A DNA stretch of 37,310 bases from Desulfuromusa sp. (GTDB taxonomy: Bacteria; Desulfobacterota; Desulfuromonadia; Desulfuromonadales; Geopsychrobacteraceae). How positions within the stretch are numbered: the first letter of the stretch is position 1; each line of letters starts with the position of its first letter. The DNA is taken from NCBI GenBank assembly GCA_016744595.1, contig JADGEB010000032.1:1-37310 (forward strand), in the 5' to 3' direction. The notes under the pieces are model-generated. The model ran no database searches. It saw nothing but the letters and a program-made list of their open reading frames with translations, and was not told the DNA's origin. The position numbers and the translations under genes are program-made. Shown here one piece after another: positions 18,887-27,677 of this stretch.

Positions 18887-19041
18887 CTTTGCCGCTCAAT
18901 TTACTAAAGGAAGATGGGTGTGACATAGTTTGACGCATTAATGTGGGAACATGGTGAATAGATCCAGTCGAGGTGGTGTTATTCAATCACAGTCTTCTTG
19001 GGGCGGATGAAATCGGAACTTTGCTTGTTTTGGAGAAGAAC

Positions 19042-19788
19042 ATGGGAAAATATGGGCTCAATTTTATATCAGATAAAAATTTGTTTGAACATGTACAAGA
19101 AACAATTGGTAAATACCGTTTTCAAATTAGTCTCAGTGAATTTAACAAAAACCTTGTTGATCCAATAAAATTGACTTTTGACTCTAAAGTTTATGGGAAA
19201 AGTATTGAGGAAATTGTCGAAACTGAGTCAATTCGGCAGATTGACAAGTCAAATACAAACCACATTGGTTATTTCCATCAAAATATCTTTCGTTATTTTG
19301 GTGCTGGTTGGGAAGTTCCTGAAAAAGGATATGATATTGTCCATTCAGAACGTAAAATATTCGTAGAAATGAAGAATAAACACAACACGATGAACTCTTC
19401 ATCAGCTCAAAAAACCTACATGAAAATGCAGGATAAAATTCTAAGAGATGATGAAGCTGTTTGCTATCTTGTTGAGGTGATTGCAAAAAGAAGCCAAGAT
19501 ATCATTTGGAAAGTCAGCCTTGATGGTGAAACATTTTCAAATAAAAATATCCGTCGTATATCTGTTGATAAATTTTATGAACTGGTAACGGGGAACCCTG
19601 TTGCCTTTCGTGACCTTTGCCAGGTTGTCCCCAAGGTGATTGATGATGTTATTGCCGCTAATAAAATTGGCAAGGTTGAAAATGATGTCTTTGCAGAGCT
19701 CCAGGATATTTCTCCCAATCTGATTAAAAGTCTATACCTTCTCTCCTTTGAGAAGTATGAAGGTTTCACTGCGTTGGAGATAGGATGA
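19042..19788 (+). CDS. Type II restriction endonuclease, Eco47II-like
   Basis: Protein of about 248 residues resembling the Eco47II/Sau96I group (5'-GGNCC type). The conserved core runs IGYFHQNIFRYFGAGW to YDIVHSERKIFVEMKNKHN, containing a PD-(D/E)xK-like site with Asp98, Glu109 and Lys111. A further frame extends upstream to a GTG at 18973, but the ATG at 19042 has GGAGAAG 6 bp before it and starts where the family does. The stop overlaps the methyltransferase start (ATGA at 19785-19788). The gene looks more AT-rich than its neighbours, consistent with horizontal acquisition. Recognition of GGNCC is inferred from family resemblance only. Confidence 0.82.
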   Translation: MGKYGLNFISDKNLFEHVQETIGKYRFQISLSEFNKNLVDPIKLTFDSKVYGKSIEEIVETESIRQIDKSNTNHIGYFHQNIFRYFGAGWEVPEKGYDIVHSERKIFVEMKNKHNTMNSSSAQKTYMKMQDKILRDDEAVCYLVEVIAKRSQDIIWKVSLDGETFSNKNIRRISVDKFYELVTGNPVAFRDLCQVVPKVIDDVIAANKIGKVENDVFAELQDISPNLIKSLYLLSFEKYEGFTALEIG

Positions 19789-21119
19789 ATCGCTATTTTA
19801 CCCTTGTCGAAGTTGCAAACACCCTTGGGGTCTCCAGGGCAATTGTTGCAGGGTGGGAAAAAAATGGAAGACTGCTCCCTGTAGAGCTTAATGGAATAAA
19901 ACTCTACAGTGAGAAGCAGTTGCTTTCATTTGACATTTACAAGCAACTGAAAGATACAAAATGGGACAAGGAGGAAAAGGTACAACCATTGCGTTCATTC
20001 CATTCGATTGAACTGTTTGCCGGAGCTGGTGGGTTAGCTCTTGGTTTGGAAAACGCGGGTTTTGAAGTTGCCTTTCTTAATGAACTTGATAGGCACGCTG
20101 GCGCTACGCTTAAAAAAAATCGCCCATATTGGAATGTTGCTGTCGGTGATATTGCAGAGATAGATTTTGCTCGATATAGAAACAAAATTGATCTTTTGTC
20201 GGGAGGGTTTCCTTGTCAGGCATTTTCGTATGCCGGGAATAAGCTTGGATTTGGAGATATCCGAGGGACTCTTTTTTTTGAGTTAATGCGAGCGGTTGAA
20301 GAGGTTCAACCGAGAGTTTTTCTCGGTGAGAATGTTCGTGGACTACTCAATCATGACAAGGGAAGGACTATTGAAACAATTAAACGTAAAATTGAAGACG
20401 TTGGGTACACCCTTGTCGACCCACATGTTCTTAAGGCTATCTACTATAAAGTGCCACAAAAGCGTGAACGACTGTTTCTTGTCGGAATTAGAAACGACCT
20501 TGTTGATAAGATCTCTTTTCATTGGCCTGCACCATTTGAGCGAGTCCTCACTCTCAAGGATGTGCTGAAAAAAGGCGAAATATTTTCTTCAGATGCTCCT
20601 GTCTCTGAGGGGCAAATATATCCTGCACGTAAAAAAGAAATTCTTTCTCTTGTCCCTCCTGGGGGTTACTGGCGTGATTTGCCGGATAACCTTCAAAGGG
20701 AATATATGAAAAAAAGTTATTTTCTCGGCGGTGGGAAGACTGGGATGGCGAGACGACTTTCTTGGGATGAGCCCAGTTTGACACTCACCTGTGCCCCTGC
20801 TCAGAAGCAGACAGAACGATGTCATCCCGAAGAAACCCGCCCACTGACAGTGCGAGAATATGCCCGGATTCAAACATTTCCAGATAATTGGCAATTTGCC
20901 GGTTCTATGAGTAGTCAGTATAAACAGATAGGTAATGCTGTTCCAGTTAACCTCGCAGCTGCAGTGGGGCGAAGCCTTATCGCTCTTTTGAACGAAATTG
21001 AAAGGAACTATCCTGTTAAAAATGCAGAAAAAATTCCAGATTGGGATATGAGCTCCGAACAAGATGCTTTCGTTTGGGAAAAAAGAAGGAAATATAAATT
21101 AGCGTCATCAACAGAATAA
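19785..21119 (+). CDS. DNA (cytosine-5) methyltransferase with N-terminal MerR-like HTH
   Basis: Modification enzyme of 444 residues paired with the endonuclease upstream. Residues 1-50 form a MerR-type helix-turn-helix (TLVEVANTLGVSRAIVAGWE). The C5-methyltransferase domain follows with motif I LFAGAGGLALGL (77-88), motif IV GGFPCQAFS with catalytic Cys144, motif VI GENVRG (181-186), motif VIII QKRERLFLVG (225-234), a target-recognition region near 255-350, motif IX RPLTVREYARIQTFPDNW (352-369) and motif X YKQIGNAVPVNLA (379-391). All are intact, so it should be active. In other restriction-modification systems an N-terminal HTH on the methyltransferase represses its own operon; that role here is inference. 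It starts inside the endonuclease stop codon. Confidence 0.93.
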   Translation: MNRYFTLVEVANTLGVSRAIVAGWEKNGRLLPVELNGIKLYSEKQLLSFDIYKQLKDTKWDKEEKVQPLRSFHSIELFAGAGGLALGLENAGFEVAFLNELDRHAGATLKKNRPYWNVAVGDIAEIDFARYRNKIDLLSGGFPCQAFSYAGNKLGFGDIRGTLFFELMRAVEEVQPRVFLGENVRGLLNHDKGRTIETIKRKIEDVGYTLVDPHVLKAIYYKVPQKRERLFLVGIRNDLVDKISFHWPAPFERVLTLKDVLKKGEIFSSDAPVSEGQIYPARKKEILSLVPPGGYWRDLPDNLQREYMKKSYFLGGGKTGMARRLSWDEPSLTLTCAPAQKQTERCHPEETRPLTVREYARIQTFPDNWQFAGSMSSQYKQIGNAVPVNLAAAVGRSLIALLNEIERNYPVKNAEKIPDWDMSSEQDAFVWEKRRKYKLASSTE

Positions 21120-21162
21120 AGAATTCTTTTATTAGCCTATAGGCTTTTTGTAAGGAGGTTTT

Positions 21163-22179
21163 ATGCTTATTGTTATGCACCACCATGCAACACAGGAACA
21201 GATGGATCAGGTTATCGCTGCAGTCAAGGCGATGGGGTTGACGGCTGAGCCTATCCCTGGGAGTCTGAGAACCGCCATTGGTGTGCTCGGTAATCAGGGT
21301 TATGTCGATGATTCAACTATTCGTACTTTGCCGGGCGTGCGGGAAACTATCCATGTCAGTAAGCCATACAAGATAGCTTCACGAGATTTTCACCCGGAAC
21401 CTACGGTTGTTGATATTGCCGGGGTTAAATTTGGAGATGGTCAAAAGCCGGTGATCATTGCTGGCCCTTGTTCGATAGAAACTGAGGAACAGATGCTGGC
21501 GGCTGCTGAAGAAGTCAAAGCTGGTGGTGGTCAAATGTTGCGCGGTGGAGCTTTTAAACCACGGACAGGTCCCCATTCTTTCCAAGGGCTTGGTATCGAG
21601 GGTTTGAAATACCTACAACAGGCCGGTAAAACACATGATTTGCCGGTAGTCACAGAAGTGATGCGGATAGAGCAGTTGGATGCGGTTTGTCGACATGCAG
21701 ACATGTTACAGATCGGGGCTCGTAATATGCAGAATTTTGATTTACTAAAAGAAGTTGGGAAAACGAAACATCCGGTTTTACTTAAGCGTGGCATGAGTGC
21801 AACGATTGAAGAATTTCTGGCAGCAGCAGAGTATATCCTGGCTGAGGGGAATCGCAATATTGTCCTTTGTGAGCGTGGAATTCGTACTTTTGAAAAAGCG
21901 ACCCGCAATACGCTGGATCTATCCGTTGTTCCGTTGATTCGAGAAATGAGTCATCTGCCAATTATTGTCGACCCCAGCCATGCAACGGGCAAACGGATGC
22001 TGGTACCGGTTATGACCAAGTCTGCCCTGGTTGCCGGTGCTCATGGGGTTATGATGGAAGTCCATCCAAACCCTGCCAAGGCTCTCTGTGACGGAGCTCA
22101 AAGTTTATCGGGAGATGACTTTGCTGAACTGATGAAAGAAATTAATCACTTATTGGAATTTCTTGGTTATCCGGGGTAA
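21163..22179 (+). CDS. aroF: 3-deoxy-7-phosphoheptulonate synthase, type I-beta
   Basis: First enzyme of the shikimate pathway, condensing phosphoenolpyruvate and erythrose-4-phosphate. The 338-residue protein has a ferredoxin-like (ACT-like) N-terminal regulatory domain (1-75) as in the Thermotoga maritima enzyme, then the barrel with AGPCSIE (Cys103), RGGAFKPRTGPHSFQGLG, GARNMQN and VDPSHATG. The N-terminal domain usually gives feedback inhibition by tyrosine or phenylalanine. AAGGAGG is well placed before the ATG. It lies 43 bp after the restriction-modification pair. Confidence 0.95.
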   Translation: MLIVMHHHATQEQMDQVIAAVKAMGLTAEPIPGSLRTAIGVLGNQGYVDDSTIRTLPGVRETIHVSKPYKIASRDFHPEPTVVDIAGVKFGDGQKPVIIAGPCSIETEEQMLAAAEEVKAGGGQMLRGGAFKPRTGPHSFQGLGIEGLKYLQQAGKTHDLPVVTEVMRIEQLDAVCRHADMLQIGARNMQNFDLLKEVGKTKHPVLLKRGMSATIEEFLAAAEYILAEGNRNIVLCERGIRTFEKATRNTLDLSVVPLIREMSHLPIIVDPSHATGKRMLVPVMTKSALVAGAHGVMMEVHPNPAKALCDGAQSLSGDDFAELMKEINHLLEFLGYPG

Positions 22180-22239
22180 TGATAAATTGTTACTTGAGAA
22201 GTCTATCAACTTTCACGGATCGTAGTGATTTTTGTAATG

Positions 22240-22277
22240 CTAGCAGTTAGTCGATTGATAGTCCGACAGACTGCTAG
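22240..22277. repeat. Short palindromic repeat, CTAGCAG family (shortened copy)
   Basis: Inverted repeat with arms CTAGCAGTTAGTCG (22240-22253) and CGACAGACTGCTAG (22264-22277), 12 of 14 positions pairing. The right half (ATTGAT, then CCGACAG and CTGCTAG) matches that of the longer element at 27442-27508, so this looks like a deletion copy of the same family. It lies between the convergent DAHP synthase and OvoA-C-like genes. Confidence 0.65.
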
Positions 22278-22299
22278 ATGGCTCTTACTGGTTTTGGAA

Positions 22300-23100
22300 T
22301 CAGTGAATCCGATGCCAGATGGTTACTTGGGAAATACAGTGCTGAAAGGTACGCGCTGTTTCACGAATAACATATTCCAGCTCCAGTGGTTCACCAATCA
22401 TGGTGAAATGTCTGGAGAGTTTCTTGCTTAGCCCTTCCAGGGAAGTTAAGGGAGTTCCAGCACGGAAGCGACCACCGAGCCACCGTTTTCGAGGGGTGTA
22501 ATGCTCCAGCCAATTGTAAGGCGAAGTAATTACTAGCAAACCACCAATCACCAATCTCTGGTGGATATTCGCAAGAAATTTTCCCGGTTCTGGGAGGCGA
22601 TCGATGAGGTTAGCGGCCAAAACCAGATCGTAGTCGCAGAAGCGTGGTTCGAGGCGGCAAACATCTCCTTGTAGAAAGGTGACTTTATCTGCCGTCTCCG
22701 CCAAGTTGAGATCAGCAAGAGAAATCTCGTGATCAGAAATCAGAACTCCCTCTTCTGGAAGTTGGTAGCAAATTTTGCCACGTTTTTGGATTCGCTTAGC
22801 AATGTTGATGAAGCGAGAAGAGAAGTCTATGCCGGTGACTTGCTCGAAGTGAGTTGCTAGCTCAAAGGAAGTTCGACCGACGGCGCAACCGAGATTAAGA
22901 GCACTATTTTGTGGCTTTCCTTCCAGTGCTGCAGCACTGATTCGGGTTATTTTCCTGGAGAAATTTTCCACTCCAAACTTATCCAGACCGTAGTGCGCAT
23001 CGCAGTACTGGGATACGGCAGTATCTGAATTGTAACGAGCGTATAATGCCGTCATGGCAGATTTGCTAGGGCTTCGCGATAATCTGGGTGGTTTCAACAT
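22300..23100 (-). CDS. OvoA C-terminal-like methyltransferase (putative 4-mercaptohistidine N1-methyltransferase)
   Basis: Protein of about 266 residues that closely resembles the C-terminal methyltransferase half of OvoA, which N-methylates 4-mercaptohistidine to make ovothiol A. Family landmarks are QYCDAHYG (31-38), motif I LNLGCAVGRTSFELA (68-82), GIDFSSRFINIA (90-101), YQLPEEG, LILA-like DLVLAANLIDRLPEP (158-172) and the C-terminal IRETARTFQH (245-254). The oxygen-dependent sulfoxide-synthase half of OvoA is absent, both from the protein and from the neighbouring genes. I start it at the ATG at 23100, which has CGGGAG 7 bp upstream; 23133 and 23055 are other options. The true substrate in this organism is unknown. 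Confidence 0.82.
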   Translation of the reverse strand: MLKPPRLSRSPSKSAMTALYARYNSDTAVSQYCDAHYGLDKFGVENFSRKITRISAAALEGKPQNSALNLGCAVGRTSFELATHFEQVTGIDFSSRFINIAKRIQKRGKICYQLPEEGVLISDHEISLADLNLAETADKVTFLQGDVCRLEPRFCDYDLVLAANLIDRLPEPGKFLANIHQRLVIGGLLVITSPYNWLEHYTPRKRWLGGRFRAGTPLTSLEGLSKKLSRHFTMIGEPLELEYVIRETARTFQHCISQVTIWHRIH

Positions 23101-23193
23101 CGAAGTTCTCCCGAGTTGAGTGATATCATGCACTAAAATTCAGGATAAAAGCATTTGCGGCCAAATTTACTTTTCCGTTTTTCTGCTGAAGGT

Positions 23194-24858
23194 TTAGCTC
23201 AGACCGAGAATTGAACCGTCCTTCTGTAGTTGCCAATGTTCCGCACTGGGATGTTTTGGTAATCCCGGCATACGTAGAATATCCCCGGTGAGAACTACCA
23301 GAAAGCCGGCTCCGGAATTAATCTGAATGCCGCGCACAGTGATGTTGAAATTGCGTGGGCGACCGAGCAGATTGGGATCATCTGACAGGGAGCCAGGAGC
23401 TTTAGCAATACAGACCGGCAGATGGTCGAAGCCGAGTTGTTGCACTTGACGCAAATCTTTAGCTGCCTGCTTGGTAAAGGCGACGTCGTCAGCTCCGTAT
23501 ATTTCTCGGCAGATAATTCGTACTTTTTCTTCGACCGGCAAATCAAGATGATAGAGGGGCTGGTAGGGCTGACTTTGGTTGGCAGCCAGCATCACCTGCT
23601 CAGCCAGTTCGATAGCTCCTTCTCCTCCACTGCTGTAATGATTGCAAAGGGCAAATGGGGTGTTCAACTCTCGGCAGTGGACTTCGATTAGCGCCAGTTC
23701 TTCATTGTTGTCACCAGCAAAACGGTTGAGGGCAACCACTGATTGTTTGTTGAATTTACGTACATTTTCAATATGTTTGTCGAGATTAGATAATCCTTTG
23801 CGTAGCGCAGGTAAATCTTTGCTACCAAGTTTTTCCTGTACTTGCCCACCATGTAGTTTTAGTGCTCTGGTGGTGGTCACCAGCACAACCACCTGTGGAT
23901 CCAAGTTACCAATCCGACATTTGATGTCGAAGAATTTTTCCGCTCCAAGATCGAAGCCAAAACCGGCCTCAGTTATGACCCAGTCGGCGTAGTGTTGAGC
24001 CAATCGTGTTGCTAGCAGGCTATTGCAACCATGGGCGATATTGGCAAAAGGGCCTCCATGTACTAATGTTGGTACTCCTTCCAAACTTTGTACCAGATTG
24101 GGGTGTATGGCGTCACGCAGCAGAGCGAGCATAGCGCCAGTGGCCTGTAATTGTTTAGCAAATACCGGGTCGCCACTGTAGGTAAAGGCGACCAGGGTCT
24201 TTTCGAGACGCAGTCGAAAATCATCCAGACTGGATGCCAGACAAAGCATCGCCATGACTTCAGAAGCAGCGCTGATATCAAATCCTCCCTCGCGTGGAAT
24301 GCCCTGCAATTTTCCACCCAAGCCCAACACTATATGTCGCAAGCTACGGTCGTTCATGTCAACTACTCGGCGCCAAAGGACTCGGCGTGGATCGATGTTT
24401 AATTCGTTGCCTTGATAAATATGATTGTCAATAACTGCCGAAAGGAGGTTGTTGGCACTGGTGATGGCATGAAAATCACCGGTGAAGTGGAGGTTGATCC
24501 GATCAGCTGGCAGGATTTGGCTGTAGCCGCCGCCAGTGGCTCCACCTTTCATCCCCAAGCACGGGCCAAGAGAAGGTTCGCGAAGAGCCAGACAGACCGA
24601 TTTTCCCAATTTGGCAAAGGCTTGTCCCAGACCGATTGTGGTGGTGGTTTTTCCTTCGCCAGCAGAGGTTGGAGTAGTCGCAGAAATCAAAATCAGGCGG
24701 CCTTGCTTATTACTTGGTCGCTGTAAGGCTTGTATGTTGACCTTGGCCATTTCCCGCCCATAAGGGAGCAGGGAGTCTTTATCGATGCCTAGCTTATCGG
24801 CAATTTGACCGATTGGTCTGGGTTGAACCTGTTTGGTTATTTCAGAGTCACTGAGCAT
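23194..24858 (-). CDS. fhs: Formate--tetrahydrofolate ligase
   Basis: Enzyme of 554 residues that activates formate with ATP and tetrahydrofolate to 10-formyl-THF, feeding the one-carbon pool. The ATP-binding loop TTPTSAGEGKTTT (61-73), the REPSLGPC segment and GDFHAITSANNLL are classical for the family, and the length is normal. GGAAGGGG precedes the ATG at 24858. It is divergent from tdh across 201 bp, so the two may share regulation, and its product pathway meets the glycine made by Tdh and Kbl. Confidence 0.96.
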   Translation of the reverse strand: MLSDSEITKQVQPRPIGQIADKLGIDKDSLLPYGREMAKVNIQALQRPSNKQGRLILISATTPTSAGEGKTTTTIGLGQAFAKLGKSVCLALREPSLGPCLGMKGGATGGGYSQILPADRINLHFTGDFHAITSANNLLSAVIDNHIYQGNELNIDPRRVLWRRVVDMNDRSLRHIVLGLGGKLQGIPREGGFDISAASEVMAMLCLASSLDDFRLRLEKTLVAFTYSGDPVFAKQLQATGAMLALLRDAIHPNLVQSLEGVPTLVHGGPFANIAHGCNSLLATRLAQHYADWVITEAGFGFDLGAEKFFDIKCRIGNLDPQVVVLVTTTRALKLHGGQVQEKLGSKDLPALRKGLSNLDKHIENVRKFNKQSVVALNRFAGDNNEELALIEVHCRELNTPFALCNHYSSGGEGAIELAEQVMLAANQSQPYQPLYHLDLPVEEKVRIICREIYGADDVAFTKQAAKDLRQVQQLGFDHLPVCIAKAPGSLSDDPNLLGRPRNFNITVRGIQINSGAGFLVVLTGDILRMPGLPKHPSAEHWQLQKDGSILGLS

Positions 24859-25059
24859 ATCTATCCCCTTCCTTGAGAGGAGGTTTGTTGCCAGGTGGCG
24901 CTGTTAATGGAGTTTTGACCGACCGATACAGTATACCAGATGATCGTATCAAATTCTGTTCAGAGTGGTTTATACTGTCCTTATCGATTGCTTTGGTAAA
25001 GATGAATTGATGTACAATAAAACATCTTGCGGTAAACTGCATGGAGGGAGACTGACACT

Positions 25060-26088
25060 ATGAAAGCATTGGTTAAAAAAGAATCTGCACCCGGACTCTG
25101 GCTAGAGGAAGTGCCTGTCCCTGAGATTGGCATCAACGATGTTCTGATAAAAATAAAACGTACTGCCATTTGTGGTACCGATCTGCATATTTATAACTGG
25201 GATGCTTGGGCACAAAAAACTATCCCCGTGCCAATGGTTGTAGGGCATGAATTTGTTGGGGAGATTGTCGCGGTCGGTTCCAATGTTATTGATTTCATGG
25301 CAGGGCAAATCGTCTCTGGTGAAGGGCATGTCGTTTGTGGGCGGTGCCGTAACTGCATGGCGGGACGTCGCCATCTCTGTGCCCATACCAGCGGGGTCGG
25401 TGTGAATCGACCGGGGGCTTTTGCCGAGTATCTGGTTCTTCCTATGTCGAATGTCTGGGAACATCGCCCCGATATCGATCTGGATGTGGCTGCGCTCTTT
25501 GATCCTTTTGGCAATGCCGTGCATACAGCTTTGCAATATGATCTTCTCGGTGAAGATGTCCTGATTACAGGTGCTGGCCCCATCGGTGTCATGGCTGCGG
25601 CAGTATGTCGTCACGCTGGAGCCAGGCATATCGTGATCACCGATATTAATCTTCAACGCCTCGAGTTGGCTAAAGCTTTGGGGGCGACTTGCACTGTTGA
25701 TGTTGGCCGAGAAAATATTGCAGATGTGCAGAAGAAATTGGGGATGTCTGAGGGTTTTGATGTAGGCTTGGAGATGTCTGGAAGTCCCTCAGCATTTAAA
25801 GATCTGCTGGCTAATATGTGTCACGGTGGCAAGGTCGCAATGTTGGGAATCCCGGGAGATGATGTCGCTATTGATTGGAACGTAGTCATCTTTAATATGC
25901 TCACCCTGAAAGGTATTTATGGCCGTGAAATGTATGAAACTTGGTACAAGATGTCGGTCATGATTGAGTCGGGATTAGACCTCTCAGCAGTCATCACTCA
26001 TCGACTGGATTATACTGAGTTTGAGAAGGGCTTTGCCGCAATGAATGCCGGTGAAGCAGGTAAAGTTATTCTAAACTGGGATTCTTGA
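25060..26088 (+). CDS. tdh: L-threonine 3-dehydrogenase
   Basis: NAD- and zinc-dependent medium-chain dehydrogenase of 342 residues that oxidises threonine to 2-amino-3-oxobutanoate. Catalytic-zinc ligands Cys38 and His63 with Glu64, the structural-zinc cysteines Cys93, Cys96, Cys99 and Cys107, and the nucleotide motif [10 protein letters not shown] are at the same positions as in the E. coli enzyme. GGAGGGAG lies upstream of the ATG. It precedes kbl on the same strand, and the repeat at 26087-26213 occupies most of the gap. Confidence 0.96.
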   Translation: MKALVKKESAPGLWLEEVPVPEIGINDVLIKIKRTAICGTDLHIYNWDAWAQKTIPVPMVVGHEFVGEIVAVGSNVIDFMAGQIVSGEGHVVCGRCRNCMAGRRHLCAHTSGVGVNRPGAFAEYLVLPMSNVWEHRPDIDLDVAALFDPFGNAVHTALQYDLLGEDVLITGAGPIGVMAAAVCRHAGARHIVITDINLQRLELAKALGATCTVDVGRENIADVQKKLGMSEGFDVGLEMSGSPSAFKDLLANMCHGGKVAMLGIPGDDVAIDWNVVIFNMLTLKGIYGREMYETWYKMSVMIESGLDLSAVITHRLDYTEFEKGFAAMNAGEAGKVILNWDS

Positions 26089-26213
26089 TGGCGTCGCAAA
26101 AAGTCCGCCCAGCTGTGTTGTCGTATTTTTTCAGGATCTCGACATACTGATGTATGCCTTCATCCCCTGAAAAAATACTACGCCTTGCGGAACGAAATTT
26201 TTGCTTAGCCATC
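26087..26213. repeat. Imperfect long palindrome between tdh and kbl
   Basis: A 127-bp imperfect palindrome whose first bases overlap the tdh stop codon. Nested pairing arms are GATGGC (26087-26092) with GCCATC (26208-26213), GCAAAAA (26096-26102) with TTTTTGC (26198-26204), a perfect 13-bp pair GTATTTTTTCAGG (26123-26135) with CCTGAAAAAATAC (26166-26178), and a centre of CATAC-TGAT-GTATG (26143-26156). It codes for nothing visible and looks like a non-autonomous, hairpin-forming dispersed element. As RNA it would fold between tdh and kbl. Confidence 0.75.
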
Positions 26214-26254
26214 CGTTGACCCATTTTGAGTACTGTTTCTAGTGGAGAAGAGTT

Positions 26255-27445
26255 GTGTACGATAAATTTCAGGAATATTTGAGTACTGAATTAAAAAAAA
26301 TCGAATCTGCCGGTTTATACAAGCGTGAACGCTTGATTACCACTCCACAGAATGCCCATGTGGGTGTTAGTGATGGTGGTGAGGTGTTAAATCTCTGTGC
26401 CAATAACTACCTTGGTTTGGCTCAGCATCCGGAAGTGAATGCTGCCGCAAAGCTCGCTCTTGAGGAGTGGGGTTTCGGTATGGCTTCGGTTCGTTTTATC
26501 TGTGGGACTCAGACTCTGCACAAAAAACTAGAAGGTAAGCTCAGTGCTTTTTTGGGCACTGAAGATACCATCCTTTACCCATCTTGTTTTGATGCTAATG
26601 GTGGCCTATTCGAAACCCTGTTAGGGGAAGAAGATGCCGTTATCTCAGATGAACTAAATCATGCCAGCATTATCGATGGGGTGCGTTTGTGTCGAGCAAG
26701 GCGCTATCGCTACCGTAACAGCGACATGGTTGATTTAGAAGAGCAGTTACAGGCTGCAGATAAAAACGGTGCACGCTTTAAGCTGATTACGACCGATGGA
26801 GTTTTCTCCATGGACGGCTATATCGCCAAGATTGATGAAATCTGTAAGCTGGCTAAAAAATATAATGCCCTAGTACATGTTGACGATTCTCACGCCACCG
26901 GATTTGTTGGTGCTGGCGGTCGTGGTACTCCAGAATACCGGGGTTGTATGGAGCAGGTGGATATCCTTACCGGTACTTTGGGTAAGGCTTTGGGTGGTGC
27001 TGGTGGTGGTTTTACCAGTGCGTGCAAAGAGATTGTTGACTTGTTGCGGCAACGCTCGCGACCTTATCTTTTTTCCAACACAGTGGCTCCGCCTGCGGTA
27101 GCTGGTGCGTTGAAAGCCATCGACCTAGTGAGCGAATCAAATGCACTTCGTGATCGGCTACGAGAAAATACGGAAATTTTCCGTGAGGGGCTGGAAAAGC
27201 ATGGCTTTGACCTGTTGCCGGGAGAGCACCCTATCGTGCCGGTTATGCTTTATGATGCCGTTGTTGCTGGGAGGTTTGCCGATGCTATGTTGGAGCAGGG
27301 TGTGTATGTAGTGGCGTTTTCCTACCCGGTGGTGCCGAAGGGGGCAGCGCGGATTCGGACTCAGATGTCAGCAGCACTGACGCGTGAGGATCTTAAATTT
27401 GCAATTGATGCTTTTGGTCGGGTAAAGAAACAGTTAGCTCTCTAG
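26255..27445 (+). CDS. kbl: 2-amino-3-ketobutyrate CoA ligase (glycine C-acetyltransferase)
   Basis: PLP enzyme of 396 residues that splits 2-amino-3-oxobutanoate with CoA to glycine and acetyl-CoA, the step after Tdh. The cofactor Lys is Lys244 in [12 protein letters not shown], preceded by [12 protein letters not shown] (208-219), both as in E. coli Kbl. The start is GTG, with GGAGAAG just upstream. The stop codon lies within the left arm of the next palindromic repeat. Confidence 0.95.
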   Translation: MYDKFQEYLSTELKKIESAGLYKRERLITTPQNAHVGVSDGGEVLNLCANNYLGLAQHPEVNAAAKLALEEWGFGMASVRFICGTQTLHKKLEGKLSAFLGTEDTILYPSCFDANGGLFETLLGEEDAVISDELNHASIIDGVRLCRARRYRYRNSDMVDLEEQLQAADKNGARFKLITTDGVFSMDGYIAKIDEICKLAKKYNALVHVDDSHATGFVGAGGRGTPEYRGCMEQVDILTGTLGKALGGAGGGFTSACKEIVDLLRQRSRPYLFSNTVAPPAVAGALKAIDLVSESNALRDRLRENTEIFREGLEKHGFDLLPGEHPIVPVMLYDAVVAGRFADAMLEQGVYVVAFSYPVVPKGAARIRTQMSAALTREDLKFAIDAFGRVKKQLAL

Positions 27446-27508
27446 CAGTCTGCCGGGTTATCTGGGTGGATTTGCAGCCAGCTCATTGATTTCCCGACAG
27501 GCTGCTAG
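27442..27508. repeat. Palindromic repeat, CTAGCAG family, at the kbl stop
   Basis: Terminal inverted repeats CTAGCAGTCTGCCGGG (27442-27457) and CCCGACAGGCTGCTAG (27493-27508) pair at 14 of 16 positions around a 35-bp centre. The left arm contains the TAG stop codon of kbl. A shorter relative occurs at 22240-22277. The size and terminal inverted repeats suit a MITE-like or REP-like element. Confidence 0.7.
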
Positions 27509-27677
27509 CTTGTTTGTCCTCTGGATATCGGATAGTGATTTGCGTCCATGGAATCTATTTCAGGTAAGCAGCAAGATGATTTTCCTTAAGACTTTTAGCA
27601 GTCACCTTTCTCCAAATATTTACCTGTCGTTGGATATATTTGTCTGTTTTATGCCTATAAAATAGCCACACTCAGAG

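Noticed and set aside
24412..24726. 104-codon plus-strand frame inside fhs
   Set aside because: It is antisense to highly conserved formate-THF ligase sequence; its openness follows from codon usage of fhs.
25102..25656. 184-codon minus-strand frame inside tdh
   Set aside because: It lies fully opposite the conserved zinc and NAD motifs of tdh and shows no domain or Shine-Dalgarno.
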